Source: UBA6168 sp041163745 (GTDB lineage: Bacteria; Bacteroidota; Bacteroidia; Chitinophagales; Saprospiraceae). From it: 64,000 nt of DNA. Position numbers and translations under genes: made by a program. Of the stretch, positions 32,801-40,521 are shown one piece after another. The notes beneath the pieces were generated by a model, which made no database searches, was not told the origin of the DNA, and worked only from the letters and a program-made list of their open reading frames with translations. How positions within the stretch are numbered: position 1 is the stretch's first letter; each line of letters opens with the position of its first letter. The stretch is from contig JBEAQU010000037.1 of the NCBI GenBank assembly GCA_041163745.1, positions 1 through 64,000 of the forward strand, given 5' to 3'.

Positions 32801-33327
32801 GTTTCCAGGATGCCGAAATCGACGGATTGGCATACCTGGTCGTTTATGCCGAAAGGAATGCCGGTCGTCTCGATGGTCAGTTGCACCTCGCCGGCGGAGG
32901 ACAGGCCGCCAGGCAGGGCAATGGTCAGGTTGGCTGTTCCTTGTGGCGGCAAGGGTACGTCCAGACAAATTTCTTCGTTACAGGAGGTGAAAGGGCTGCA
33001 AGGATTGAAGATGCTGGCATCGTTTTCAAAGGCCCGGAAGCAGACCGGGATGGTGGCGGGCACATCCGAAAAGCAATCATAGGTGGCCTGGAACTGTTCG
33101 TGAGGAAAATCCTGGTAGCAAAATCCAAGGGATGGGTAGGTCACCCAGCCTTCTCCGTTGATATTCACGCTCCACATTGGGTCCGGTGATCCGAACGCAT
33201 CAGTGCAGGTGGTGGTGGCGGAACCACTGTCAACGGTGATGGTAACGGAGAACTGCGCCTGGCTGACCGCTGTGGTTGCCGAAAGCCAGACGATGGAGAG
33301 GAAACGAAGGAGGTGAACGCTGCGCAT
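29842..33327 (-). CDS. Secreted SprB-repeat protein with CHU_C (T9SS) C-terminal domain
   Basis: 1161 residues from the ATG giving MRSVHLLRFLSIVWLSATTA, a clean signal peptide; a longer start at 33420 would add an arginine-rich, unconserved stretch. Residues about 150-480 contain two PPC-like beta-sandwich units (GVWFSFTTGN, AVWFSFDAPP). Next come about six SprB-type repeats with the pattern C.G..DG....V.GG..PY.F.W and LTAGVYVLTVSN..GC. The end (RLFIPNVFSPNGDGINDTLK, FDRQGNQVFH, LPAGVYTWVG) is the gliding-motility CHU_C domain, a type B T9SS signal. It is a predicted surface adhesin-like protein. The promoter-like box TATCTTTG lies about 230 bases upstream, so the leader is long. Confidence 0.85.
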   Translation of the reverse strand: MRSVHLLRFLSIVWLSATTAVSQAQFSVTITVDSGSATTTCTDAFGSPDPMWSVNINGEGWVTYPSLGFCYQDFPHEQFQATYDCFSDVPATIPVCFRAFENDASIFNPCSPFTSCNEEICLDVPLPPQGTANLTIALPGGLSSAGEVQLTIETTGIPFGINDQVCQSVDFGILETGGTLGLGDTSIFNNLCATNVGDPDPGTFGNFWVNNMGVWFSFTTGNTVGSQIYLQAFSDPSGLGDGVNLQVGVFGSDNNGCDGNFTFLAQNHDPTDWDEFVVLGCPEPNTTYFVLVDGVTDSADELDGFFGLTLTDPDIPEAAEFKCDAEFLGSIPPDGSVSTQTLRSNRCSGNLDAEPAAAFGVQRAVWFSFDAPPSGHVLISAVSDTLVDPIGLQIALYTSDNDSCTGIFTEVVSQHTATDLDESMEVHCLESGRPYFLQVDGAVSQLNAGNFLVTVSDAGNETPVSTQTVVLCAGDSLNVGSTIHTVSGFFSDTLALPGGCDSVVLTDLTVLPPVHLNLEILQQGVGPGNTAGSVQVLPSGGSGTFSVGWSDGSQGPSATGLQGGAFYCVSATDGTGCTADTCWTMPFLIALQPLVNVVEPGCAGGYDATLSLQLSGGVPPYQFQIVSGSGGFSTTGSIPSDGIWMEAATGLAAGWYDVQVTDAFFDTSFSVQIGEPDPIDLTDLFVHDATCFGFCDGALDATIQGGTGLLSFAWSNGGNSPALDNLCAGEYTLSVTDGNACSATFDLAVASPEAFLVDALVLRAVSCFGGNDGVLAATANDSPIFSVWSNGQTGDTLAGLPQGIYSVTVTNADGCTGTGQVVLPAPQLPVTADAELLSPVICHGEASGAVVGTAAGPDGPFTFLWENGSTDSSRSGLTAGVYVLTVSNTLGCTATLSVEVPQPDSLFAFASSNTVTCFDPPDAGVVHVDQVNGGWPPFRFSRDGLSFSDDPVLSGYTVGVQFYFVQDAFGCIRSFQAVVEGTLDVEVDAGPPIQLDLGEEAQLAVLVNQADLSIAWDPTDFLSCSDCMDPVVRPTRDIVYAITATDDFGCSARTSLTISVMNRRRLFIPNVFSPNGDGINDTLKPFPGKEVDAILRFDIFDRQGNQVFHLANDLDNATGTNWWDGRFRGKELPAGVYTWVGRLLFINGKQEIIRGEVTLLR

Positions 33328-33651
33328 GAGGATGATGGATATGAGCCGGGGCGTTCGTTTCGCATGGGAAGCGGACCGTCTCCGGGGTTTCCGGACGGAA
33401 GGGTGAGGCTTTCCAGGCAAATCGCTGCCACCGGACTATTGTGTACCTTGCCATATACGTGACAGTGGCGTTCGGGTTGGGAGACAAGACCGCCAACATG
33501 GAAAATGGTGGTGCGATGGGCTTCCCAGGTGAAGCGCTCCAGTGGGTGGGGCTTTCAAAGATAAAATAAAGGGTTGACAACTGGAAAGGCATACTTGTCC
33601 GGTGACCGTCATATTTCCAGCAAGGTAAGAGGAGGGGGTAGGAGAGGCAAG
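33328..33651. other. 324-bp gap between tamL and the CHU_C protein
   Basis: Both flanking genes are on the minus strand. It holds a -7-like box at 33556-33563 and otherwise no gene, hairpin terminator or repeat that I can support. Confidence 0.5.
33556..33563 (-). promoter_or_regulatory. -7 element (TATCTTTG) of the 29842-33327 gene
   Basis: Exact TAnnTTTG match on the minus strand, giving a leader of about 220 bases. Confidence 0.4.
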
Positions 33652-36141
33652 TCAGAATGGGTATCCCAGTGCCAGTTGGTAGCGGATGTCCCGGACATTC
33701 CATCTGGACAGATCCTTCCAATAGGACAGCCGGCGGCCTGGGTCGGGAAAATTGTTCCGGACTGGTGTTCCGAGATCGAGCCGCAGAACGAAATACGTGA
33801 AATCCCATCTGGTACCGAAGCCACTTGCAAGGGCGATTTCCCGGAAGAAGGCATCCTGGATGACTGTTCCGTTCTCATCCGTCTGACGTTGCAATGCAAA
33901 ATGCGATCCCGGGCGGGCGGGATCCGGCTTATGGGTCCATACGTTTCCACCGTCCAGAAAGAGGGCGCCGTGAAGATTGAACAACCCCAGGGGGCGGGAG
34001 AGAAAAAAGCGGTATTCCAGGTTGAATTCTATTTTGTAATTACCGGACTGATAGAATAGAGGTCTGTTGTTGGCCGCCTGGGTGATCGGATCGACGAACA
34101 AACCGGGGCCGAGTTCCCGTGCGTACCAACCACGGATGCTGTAAGGACCGCCGACATAGAACTGCTTCACATAGGGAACCTGTTCGGAGTAGTGGAAAGG
34201 CAAGGCGGCACCAAGGTTCAATCTGGTGACGAAGGACTGCCGTTTCCCAAGGGAAAGAATGTAGCGGCCGTCCAGTTCCAGCTTGGCGTAGTGGGAGAAA
34301 TCCACGGAGAACAAGTTCCATCGGGAGGGTGCGCCGCTGATCAGTTCATAGAGTTTGTTGGCACCCATGGCTTCCAATCCGGAAAGGTCGAAGTATCCGC
34401 GGAAATACCAGGCGGAACGGGAGAACTGCGGGGCATGCGAGTAGATGAAGCTGATGTCGCGCAGCAACAAGCCGGATATGAACTGTTTGCTGAAGCTGTT
34501 CTGGAGCGAGGGAACTTTGTTCAGCAAGGAATCGAAACTGGAATTAGGCTGGATGGTAGGGATGACGAGGTCAACGCCGAAGTGATTGAGCAGCACACGA
34601 TGGTGCAAGGACACCGGAATGTCATACCCGAAGGAAGTATTGAAGAATTGGAGCTGGTAATTGTTAAGCAGGGTAAGGGAGTTGAATCCGGCGGAAAGGC
34701 GGGTGTTGGCGCGCTGCCGGAGCCGTTCGTAGAAAGTATCTCCCAGGATGCCGGAGCGGTCCAGTCCTTTCCAAAGCCGCAGATAATCGACAAAACGAGG
34801 AATGTGCAAATCGTTCTGCAACTGAAAATCAAGCGCATTGACAAAGCTACCGGAGCCGTTGAACAAGGCCAGTTCGATGCCGAAGTTGAGATTGCCGACC
34901 ATTAGTTCCGCTCCGCGCAGGAAATTGCGGTTGCGCAGGGTCGGGCTGAAGTTCAGGCCGATGAGATTCTGGTTGCCTACGATACCCCGCCGTTCCGTGG
35001 TGTTGAGATCGAAGTCGTATCCGACCTCCCACTTACGGGCGGCAGACAATGGGACATGGAAGTTCAGCAGGCCTTCCGCCAGCGTGTCTCGGTGATAGTT
35101 GATGACAAGGGGAAGGAAAACACCCAAGGAGCTGAGCTGACGCTCAGAATTGTCCAGTTTTTCCTGGCTGAACAATTGTCCGGAACGGATATAAAAGGAA
35201 TTGGCCAGGGTTTTCGGCCTGACCCAGAAATCCTTGCCGGCGGATGCAAAAAAAAGTCCGTCAATGAGTGTATCCGGCTGTCCCAGCGACTGCTCCACCG
35301 GGTCATAATTCGGATATACATAAATATTCCCCACAGTGAACTGTTCATGCCGCTCCTTTCCGGGCGGTAGCAGAATCTCCAGTTGCACGCTGACCGTTCG
35401 GCGGGTGTCCGAGCTGTCGACCGCCTGCAGCGGACTGATGTACTGCGGGTAGAAATAAGCATAGCCGTTGTTCCGCAGAAAACGTGTCAGACGGGCCACT
35501 TCCTGGTCGTACAGCTTGACATCTACCGGACTGCCCTTCTTCAGCAAAGTGGAAGCGGATGTTTCTTGGAGAAGCGCCGCGACCGTGCTGTCTTCGGAAA
35601 GGAATTCCACACTGTCGATGGTGTAAAGTGGGCCCGGAGAAACATGATATGTGACCTTCGCCTTGTGCGGGTAAGATGTTGCCCGGTCGGTCTTACACGC
35701 TACAGAAGCTTTGAAATAGCCCCTGTTCCGGAGGTAATAGGTCATGTTCTCCGCTGATTCCAACGTCAGGATGGAATCGTAAAGGACCGGATCTTCTCCC
35801 CAGGTGTTGCCAAGATAGGTACGTACGAATCGCGCCAGTCTGGAGCGTCCGGCGGTATCCTGGGCGGCATAGTAGAAATAATGCCGGGGCACACCGTAGA
35901 ACAATCGCCTGTTCGGCCTTTGGCGGTAAAGATCGTCCAGCTCGTCACGAAGATTGTTTCGTGCCCGCCTTTTCATAGGTGGTTCCGCTGATATGTCGAT
36001 GATGTTCTGGGAGAGAAAACGTTCCCCTGCGGAAGGATCGATGAATTTTCCGACCCGGCAGGCCGAGAGGCTTGTCAACAGCACCAAAGCGGACAACATC
36101 CAATATCCTTCGGTCAATCTGCGGAGGAATTCGAAGTGCAT
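33652..36141 (-). CDS. tamL: TamL-type BamA/TamA-family outer membrane assembly lipoprotein
   Basis: 829 residues from the ATG at 36141 giving MHFEFLRRLTEGYW. The N-terminus is a lipoprotein signal, lipobox LSAC with Cys28. Residues about 100-400 carry POTRA-like repeats (YYLRNRGYFKASVAC, FLRNNGYAYFYPQYI, QLSSLGVF). The C-terminal half is a 16-strand barrel of the bacterial surface antigen type with GGPYSIRGWYARELGPG, the conserved loop-6 RGF-like motif (here RGW). TamL is the Bacteroidota lipoprotein version of TamA, paired with TamB; no tamB is in this window. A longer in-frame start at 36375 would overlap the divergent methyltransferase and hide the lipobox. Confidence 0.88.
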   Translation of the reverse strand: MHFEFLRRLTEGYWMLSALVLLTSLSACRVGKFIDPSAGERFLSQNIIDISAEPPMKRRARNNLRDELDDLYRQRPNRRLFYGVPRHYFYYAAQDTAGRSRLARFVRTYLGNTWGEDPVLYDSILTLESAENMTYYLRNRGYFKASVACKTDRATSYPHKAKVTYHVSPGPLYTIDSVEFLSEDSTVAALLQETSASTLLKKGSPVDVKLYDQEVARLTRFLRNNGYAYFYPQYISPLQAVDSSDTRRTVSVQLEILLPPGKERHEQFTVGNIYVYPNYDPVEQSLGQPDTLIDGLFFASAGKDFWVRPKTLANSFYIRSGQLFSQEKLDNSERQLSSLGVFLPLVINYHRDTLAEGLLNFHVPLSAARKWEVGYDFDLNTTERRGIVGNQNLIGLNFSPTLRNRNFLRGAELMVGNLNFGIELALFNGSGSFVNALDFQLQNDLHIPRFVDYLRLWKGLDRSGILGDTFYERLRQRANTRLSAGFNSLTLLNNYQLQFFNTSFGYDIPVSLHHRVLLNHFGVDLVIPTIQPNSSFDSLLNKVPSLQNSFSKQFISGLLLRDISFIYSHAPQFSRSAWYFRGYFDLSGLEAMGANKLYELISGAPSRWNLFSVDFSHYAKLELDGRYILSLGKRQSFVTRLNLGAALPFHYSEQVPYVKQFYVGGPYSIRGWYARELGPGLFVDPITQAANNRPLFYQSGNYKIEFNLEYRFFLSRPLGLFNLHGALFLDGGNVWTHKPDPARPGSHFALQRQTDENGTVIQDAFFREIALASGFGTRWDFTYFVLRLDLGTPVRNNFPDPGRRLSYWKDLSRWNVRDIRYQLALGYPF

Positions 36142-36258
36142 GGCAGCGGTATAAGATTTTCCGGACCGGGAATGCCGCTGAACCGCCTTCGGCCGGCGGT
36201 GTGGACACCGAAAAGAGGGTCTGTCGGCAGTTGCATCGGGAAATCCGGAAACAGGCCT

Positions 36259-36266
36259 TACCTTTG
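36259..36266 (+). promoter_or_regulatory. -7 element (TACCTTTG) of the SpoU methyltransferase gene
   Basis: Exact TAnnTTTG match, about 78 bases before the ATG at 36344. TTG at 36231 is 25 bases upstream, a long spacing. Confidence 0.45.
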
Positions 36267-36343
36267 CGGAAGATCCGGCCTGACAAATTCCCTTCTTACC
36301 AGCGGGAATCCGTGTTTGCCGGTTCTGACAATGTTGACGACAA

Positions 36344-37108
36344 ATGGGACTTTCCAGCAATCTAATCAAGTACATCCGGAGCCTCCATCAGCGGAAGTTC
36401 CGTCAAAATTACCAAAAATTCATTGCGGAAGGTACGAAAATAGCGGTCGAGACATTGAAAAGCCAGGCGACCGGGATTGCGGGGGTATATGCCTCGGAGG
36501 CGTGGATCGACCGGCATGCCATGCTGCTGCGGGACACACCTGCCGAGATCGTCGCTGTATCCGAAGACGAATTGTCCAGGATCTCCGCCCTGACGACCCC
36601 GAACCAAGTGCTCCTGGTGCTGGATTTCAAAATCCTGCCGGTACCGCCTCAGGGGGTAAGGGTCGGACTGAACCTCTACCTTGACGGTATCCGTGACCCC
36701 GGCAACCTGGGCGCCATCCTTCGCATCGCCGATTGGTTCGGCGTGTCTGCCGTTTACTGCACATCGGACACCGTCGAGGTGACCAATCCCAAGGTGGTAC
36801 AGTCCTCGATGGGAGCGTTCCTGCGTGTACCCTGCCATTCCGCCTCTTTTGACATGATGCTGCAGGACTTGCCTTCCCTACCTGTCTTCGCCGCGGATCC
36901 GACGGGTGAGGACCTTCGTCAGCAAGTCTTGCCGGAGGACGCCGTCCTCGTCGTTGGCAACGAAAGCGCCGGCATCTCATCCGAAATCCTCCGTCGCGCC
37001 GACCGCCGCCTTCGGATTCCCCGCGGACCTGGCGGCGGGGCGGAATCACTCAACGCAGCTGTCGCCACCGGCATTTTGTGCGCATTTTTCCGACTTCCGG
37101 CTTCCTGA
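36344..37108 (+). CDS. SpoU/TrmH-family RNA 2'-O-methyltransferase
   Basis: 254 residues. An N-terminal substrate-binding domain (KFRQNYQKFIAEGTKIAVE) precedes a SPOUT knot: motif 1 LDGIRDPGNLGAILRIADWF, motif 2 VLVVGNESAGIS and motif 3 IPRGPGGGAESLNAAVATGI. The knot binds S-adenosylmethionine and methylates a ribose in rRNA or tRNA. RlmB, TrmH and TsnR all share these motifs, so the target is not certain. It is divergent from tamL. Downstream lies a separate promoter-hairpin element. Confidence 0.9.
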   Translation: MGLSSNLIKYIRSLHQRKFRQNYQKFIAEGTKIAVETLKSQATGIAGVYASEAWIDRHAMLLRDTPAEIVAVSEDELSRISALTTPNQVLLVLDFKILPVPPQGVRVGLNLYLDGIRDPGNLGAILRIADWFGVSAVYCTSDTVEVTNPKVVQSSMGAFLRVPCHSASFDMMLQDLPSLPVFAADPTGEDLRQQVLPEDAVLVVGNESAGISSEILRRADRRLRIPRGPGGGAESLNAAVATGILCAFFRLPAS

Positions 37109-37176
37109 TCCCCTTGCCCTGGCCGAATTGCCAGGACACCAGCTCCCATTTCGGAGAAATTCATTTGACAACCCAC

Positions 37177-37207
37177 TTTGTTATGTCTACGCGACACGTT
37201 ACCTTTG
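37177..37207 (+). promoter_or_regulatory. Consensus Bacteroidota promoter
   Basis: TTTG (37177-37180), exactly 19 bases, TACCTTTG (37200-37207). Best promoter match in the window; the predicted transcript start is about 37213. Confidence 0.75.
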
Positions 37208-37211
37208 CTGC

Positions 37212-37310
37212 AACATGATCGGCACATGCGCTGAAAGGCGACATGTGCTCGTCAAACAGCGTTTTCCGGAAAGAACCTGGCAGGGCTCAGATGCACTGCC
37301 AGGTTCTTTT
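37212..37310 (+). ncRNA. Candidate small structured RNA or transcription attenuator
   Basis: About 100 bases with two hairpins directly downstream of a consensus promoter. Hairpin 1 (37222-37248) pairs GCACATGCGC with GCG-A-CATGTGC around loop TGAAAG, one bulged A. Hairpin 2 (37270-37309) is a 14-bp perfect stem (AAAGAACCTGGCAG) with a 12-base loop, and its 3' arm ends in a T run, so it looks like an intrinsic terminator. It ends 17 bases before the ATG of the next gene. So it is either a free small RNA or a leader that controls that gene by attenuation. It matches no RNA family that I recognise. Confidence 0.5.
37270..37310 (+). terminator. Strong hairpin with T-tract (terminator or attenuator)
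   Basis: 14-bp perfect stem, arms 37270-37283 and 37296-37309, ending in CTTTT. It could also end the methyltransferase transcript that enters from upstream. Confidence 0.65.
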
Positions 37311-37326
37311 ACAAATACGACCATTT

Positions 37327-38709
37327 ATGCAGCCACTTGACAAGACCTACCTGGAAAAATTGAGCCGCATTTCCGCCGCCGTGCAAGAATCGGAGGAGCT
37401 CTCCCTCTACCTGTCCGAAGAAGAGGAGGAACATTACGAGCAACTTCGGGAAACATTCGAACCCGAGATAGACAACCTGTATGAAAAAGTGGCTGCCGAG
37501 AACCCCCTGCAGCTCGCCGCCTTTGACAAGGTGCTGCTGGACGAGGCATTCGAAGGGCTCTTTCTCCCCCGCATCCTGGGTTATTCCGTACTGCGGGGTG
37601 CCTATCAATCGGATTACAAGTACACCCTTCCCCAAGACCATTTCAAAGACATACTGCTGGCCATCTGCCATTCCCCTAATTTTGAAATCCTGAAGAAACG
37701 CATCGGCCAAAGCATTCAAATTGGTTTCGCCCTAAGCAGTGACATCTGGATCACCAACCTGATCGCCAGCGTTGACAACAAGCGGATTCGCAGCTTCCTC
37801 CAAAGCCAGAAACTCGACAAATACAGGGTTCCCGAGGGCCGTGCGAAAGGGTATGAGACCTTCCGCAAGCAGTTCCGCCACTTCAATTACATGACGGCCG
37901 AATTCCCCACCACCTTGGGCGATCTGAAAATCAAGACCGCTTCCCTTCGGGAATTCCTCATCTACCGAATCGAGCGGGAATTGGACAACACCAGCATCCT
38001 GCCTTTCCTCAGCGAAACGATTGAAATCGATACTTTCCGCGACCAGGAGGAACTTACCGAACTCGTTTTCCTCTATGCGAACTTCATCCGAGCCACTCCG
38101 GACCACTTCGCACGGCTGTCCGCACGACTCAACGCCATACGCCAGGAATCCCTCCGCTTCGTAGAGCGATGGTTCGACCTACTGGAAAGCTACCACAACA
38201 GCGACCGGGTGTCCCTGGACCGGTCGGCCGACATGCAGGTTTCCTCTGCCCTTGACAAGACCATGCCGGACACCCTAAGCGAATATTACCTTCTGACGGA
38301 CATCATCCATCAGAATGGCTACGTGCAGGAGGAAACCCTCGAAAAGGTGAAGGAGTTCTACAACAAGCAAGCCGGTCTCTCCGTCGTCAACGAGTGCCTC
38401 CGCCTGACCATTTACAAATACTTCAGGCAACTGCTGACCAACCTTGAGGAAACGGACTACCAGGAACTGTTCGAACTCGCCAAGATATTCACCGTTTACA
38501 TCAAGATTTTCGCAAACGAGCAGTTCAATCAGCGGCTGAAGTCGCTCTCCATGCAATATGTGCACCGCCTGATGGCTTATTTCACAGACAAACGTGGAAA
38601 AGACTATCAGGATATCAAGAAATTCGTTTCCACGACCTTTGTCGATCTCAACTTCCTCAAGGAAAAGGAAGTGGTGGAACTGTTCAAGACCCGTAGGGTG
38701 AAAAAGTGA
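37327..38709 (+). CDS. Conserved-looking cytoplasmic protein of unknown function (all-helical)
   Basis: 460 residues, no signal peptide and no membrane segment. Long charged, leucine-rich helices throughout, for example LSRISAAVQESEELSLYLSE near the start followed by an EEEEE run, and SDIWITNLIASVDNKRIRSF. The C-terminus is basic. I do not recognise a family; the helix content suggests a scaffold or binding protein rather than an enzyme. The start is set at the ATG giving MQPLDKTYLEK because the upstream extension runs through the hairpins of the preceding element. It sits 17 bases behind an apparent terminator, so its expression may depend on read-through. Confidence 0.75.
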   Translation: MQPLDKTYLEKLSRISAAVQESEELSLYLSEEEEEHYEQLRETFEPEIDNLYEKVAAENPLQLAAFDKVLLDEAFEGLFLPRILGYSVLRGAYQSDYKYTLPQDHFKDILLAICHSPNFEILKKRIGQSIQIGFALSSDIWITNLIASVDNKRIRSFLQSQKLDKYRVPEGRAKGYETFRKQFRHFNYMTAEFPTTLGDLKIKTASLREFLIYRIERELDNTSILPFLSETIEIDTFRDQEELTELVFLYANFIRATPDHFARLSARLNAIRQESLRFVERWFDLLESYHNSDRVSLDRSADMQVSSALDKTMPDTLSEYYLLTDIIHQNGYVQEETLEKVKEFYNKQAGLSVVNECLRLTIYKYFRQLLTNLEETDYQELFELAKIFTVYIKIFANEQFNQRLKSLSMQYVHRLMAYFTDKRGKDYQDIKKFVSTTFVDLNFLKEKEVVELFKTRRVKK

Positions 38710-38761
38710 GTCTCTTCCGAATGGCCGGACAGACAGCGGTCTGCTGTCTCCCGTTACTCGG

Positions 38762-38794
38762 AAGGCCAACCGGTGAAGGGCCAGTTGGCCTTCG
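38762..38794 (+). terminator. Hairpin between two unknown genes
   Basis: 10-bp perfect stem GAAGGCCAAC/GTTGGCCTTC with a 13-base loop. No T-tract follows, so termination is uncertain. Confidence 0.35.
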
Positions 38795-38816
38795 AGTCCA
38801 CCTTTGATCTCAGACG

Positions 38817-39179
38817 ATGGCGCTTCGTAAGGATTTTCCCAAGGCTGGCACCTCCTATCTGGGTGGAGATTCGGACGGATATGTGTACCGATCTGTTTTC
38901 GCCGGCGCCAGCAGAGCGCACAGCCTGGAGATGATTCGGCAGTTCTTGTCGGAGGAAGGATACGGCGATGTTCCCTTACCGGCAGATTTGGAGGAGTTGA
39001 ACCATTTCAGGGTATCCGTCAGAAACAAACAGCTCCTATTGTTCGAAGACAACGGATATGTGCATAATCCCGTCAAAATACTTTTCCCCCCCGACAACAG
39101 GCAAAAACGGGCGCTCGTTCTGGAGATATATGACGAACGGGGGGAAAAGCATCTCCTGCGTTTCCATCGGAAGATATGA
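38817..39179 (+). CDS. Small protein of unknown function
   Basis: 120 residues, soluble. Starts MALRKDFPKAGTSYLGGDSD. It has a helix (SLEMIRQFLSEEGY) and, near the end, alternating strands (KQLLLFEDNGYVHNPVKILF, LVLEIYDERGEKHLLRFHRK). No motif I recognise. It follows the 460-residue gene after a hairpin and may be its co-transcribed partner, but the hairpin could separate them. Confidence 0.6.
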   Translation: MALRKDFPKAGTSYLGGDSDGYVYRSVFAGASRAHSLEMIRQFLSEEGYGDVPLPADLEELNHFRVSVRNKQLLLFEDNGYVHNPVKILFPPDNRQKRALVLEIYDERGEKHLLRFHRKI

Positions 39180-39309
39180 ATGAACCGCCGGTCGCGCCCG
39201 CCGAAATGTCGGGCAAGTGATTCGTGTGCGAGCGCGGGTGGCACGGGGACGATTCCCTTTGCGCCCGGCAGCCTGCCCTGGCACCGGTAAGCATCACCTT
39301 GTCCCCCGA

Positions 39310-40434
39310 TCAAGTTCCTTCGTTCGACTTTTTTGATTTCGGGGAAATGTCCATCATCAAAGATATGACATGTGCATAGCGGTTCCGGCTGTCTCCCGGA
39401 TCGGTGAATGCGTAATCCAGACGCAACCGTTGCAACTGCACACCCACGCCGAGGGACGGCCTGCCGGTGACATATTCGGACCGGTCGAAATCCCGTTCCC
39501 GTTGAAGCTGCCCCAAACCCAGCCTGAGAAAAAGGAAGGAACGGTAATCCGCAGACAATCCGATGGCAGGGTCTATGCTGACAGGGTCGCCAGATAACAG
39601 CGTGTTGCGCTTGCCATCGGTGGTCGCCACGATGTCCAGTTCCGCCAGGAATCGGAATTGACGGATCGAGTAGGAGTAGGCGGCTCCCGCCAATAGCTGG
39701 GGCTTGGTGACTTCCAGGGAGTTGATGTCCGGCAACTCGTTACCAGTGGCCAGCAGGACGTTTTTGTCCTGGTCCGACAAGGTCACCCGCCAGGCATTGA
39801 ACGTGGAAGTGGCATCGCGCAACGTCATTCCGAACTGCCAACGATTGACTTCGTATTGCAAGGCCGCATCGAGCCCGAATCCCCACGAATCCGCAAAAGT
39901 CCCGATGATCCGACGGACAACCTTGGCATTCAGTCCTATGTGGAGCGGGTGGCTCCCGCCCGGATTTAACCGTTGGGAATAGCTGCCTAGAAAAGCGTAG
40001 TCCGCGGCGGAGAAAGCCACGATATTGTCATAATTGACAGTGCCGTCGCTTTCGTACAGGCTCAGGGTGTTTGGGATGTTGTCTATTCCGAAGCGGACCA
40101 TGGAAAGGCCCATGCGGCGGGCGCGGCCGTCCTGCCCCAAGGGAAGGGTCAGTCCCAGGTAGTCGAACTTTCCCGCTCCGGCAAACCATTCCGCATGCAT
40201 GGCGGCAACCTGCAAGCCTGTTTCCGGTGAGAGCCGACTCAGCCCGGCAGGATTCCAATAGCCCGCCGTCACATCCGCCACACTGGCTACTACCGCATTG
40301 CCCATACCCTGTGCGGCCGCACCGACGCCGATGGAAAGAAACTCATTGCTGTACTTTTGTCCATATGTCGTCGGGAAGTATGCAGCCAGGGACAGGAAAA
40401 GCAGGGCCGGTCCGTAAAAATATTTTGCCATCAT
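39310..40434 (-). CDS. PorV/PorQ-family outer membrane protein
   Basis: 374 residues with a signal peptide (second Met also usable). The mature start NEFLSIGVGAAAQGMGNAVV and then VTAGYWNPAGLSRL are the hallmark of the UPF0164/PorV-PorQ family of FadL-like barrels. PorV is the T9SS shuttle that delivers cargo to the attachment complex; PorQ works with PorZ. The sequence cannot decide between these and related paralogues. It lies downstream of two T9SS cargo genes on the same strand, with its own TAACTTTG box 87 bp after the CotH gene. This context suggests a secretion role. Confidence 0.8.
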   Translation of the reverse strand: MMAKYFYGPALLFLSLAAYFPTTYGQKYSNEFLSIGVGAAAQGMGNAVVASVADVTAGYWNPAGLSRLSPETGLQVAAMHAEWFAGAGKFDYLGLTLPLGQDGRARRMGLSMVRFGIDNIPNTLSLYESDGTVNYDNIVAFSAADYAFLGSYSQRLNPGGSHPLHIGLNAKVVRRIIGTFADSWGFGLDAALQYEVNRWQFGMTLRDATSTFNAWRVTLSDQDKNVLLATGNELPDINSLEVTKPQLLAGAAYSYSIRQFRFLAELDIVATTDGKRNTLLSGDPVSIDPAIGLSADYRSFLFLRLGLGQLQRERDFDRSEYVTGRPSLGVGVQLQRLRLDYAFTDPGDSRNRYAHVISLMMDISPKSKKSNEGT

Positions 40435-40462
40435 CGCGGATTGGTTTTTTCACGCCTGTTGA

Positions 40463-40470
40463 CAAAGTTA
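40463..40470 (-). promoter_or_regulatory. -7 element (TAACTTTG) of the PorV/PorQ-like gene
   Basis: Exact TAnnTTTG match on the minus strand, about 29 bases before the ATG. Confidence 0.5.
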
Positions 40471-40521
40471 AGGGTTTGCATGGAAAGTTGTGAAGCGACC
40501 GTCCCCGGATACCGCAGGCGC

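Noticed and set aside
31642..33189. Plus-strand frame of about 515 codons over the CHU_C protein
   Set aside because: Antisense to a repeat-containing secreted protein; low-complexity translation.
37243..37327. Earlier start for the 460-residue protein
   Set aside because: The extension lies in the hairpins and terminator-like stem, and has no protein-like character.
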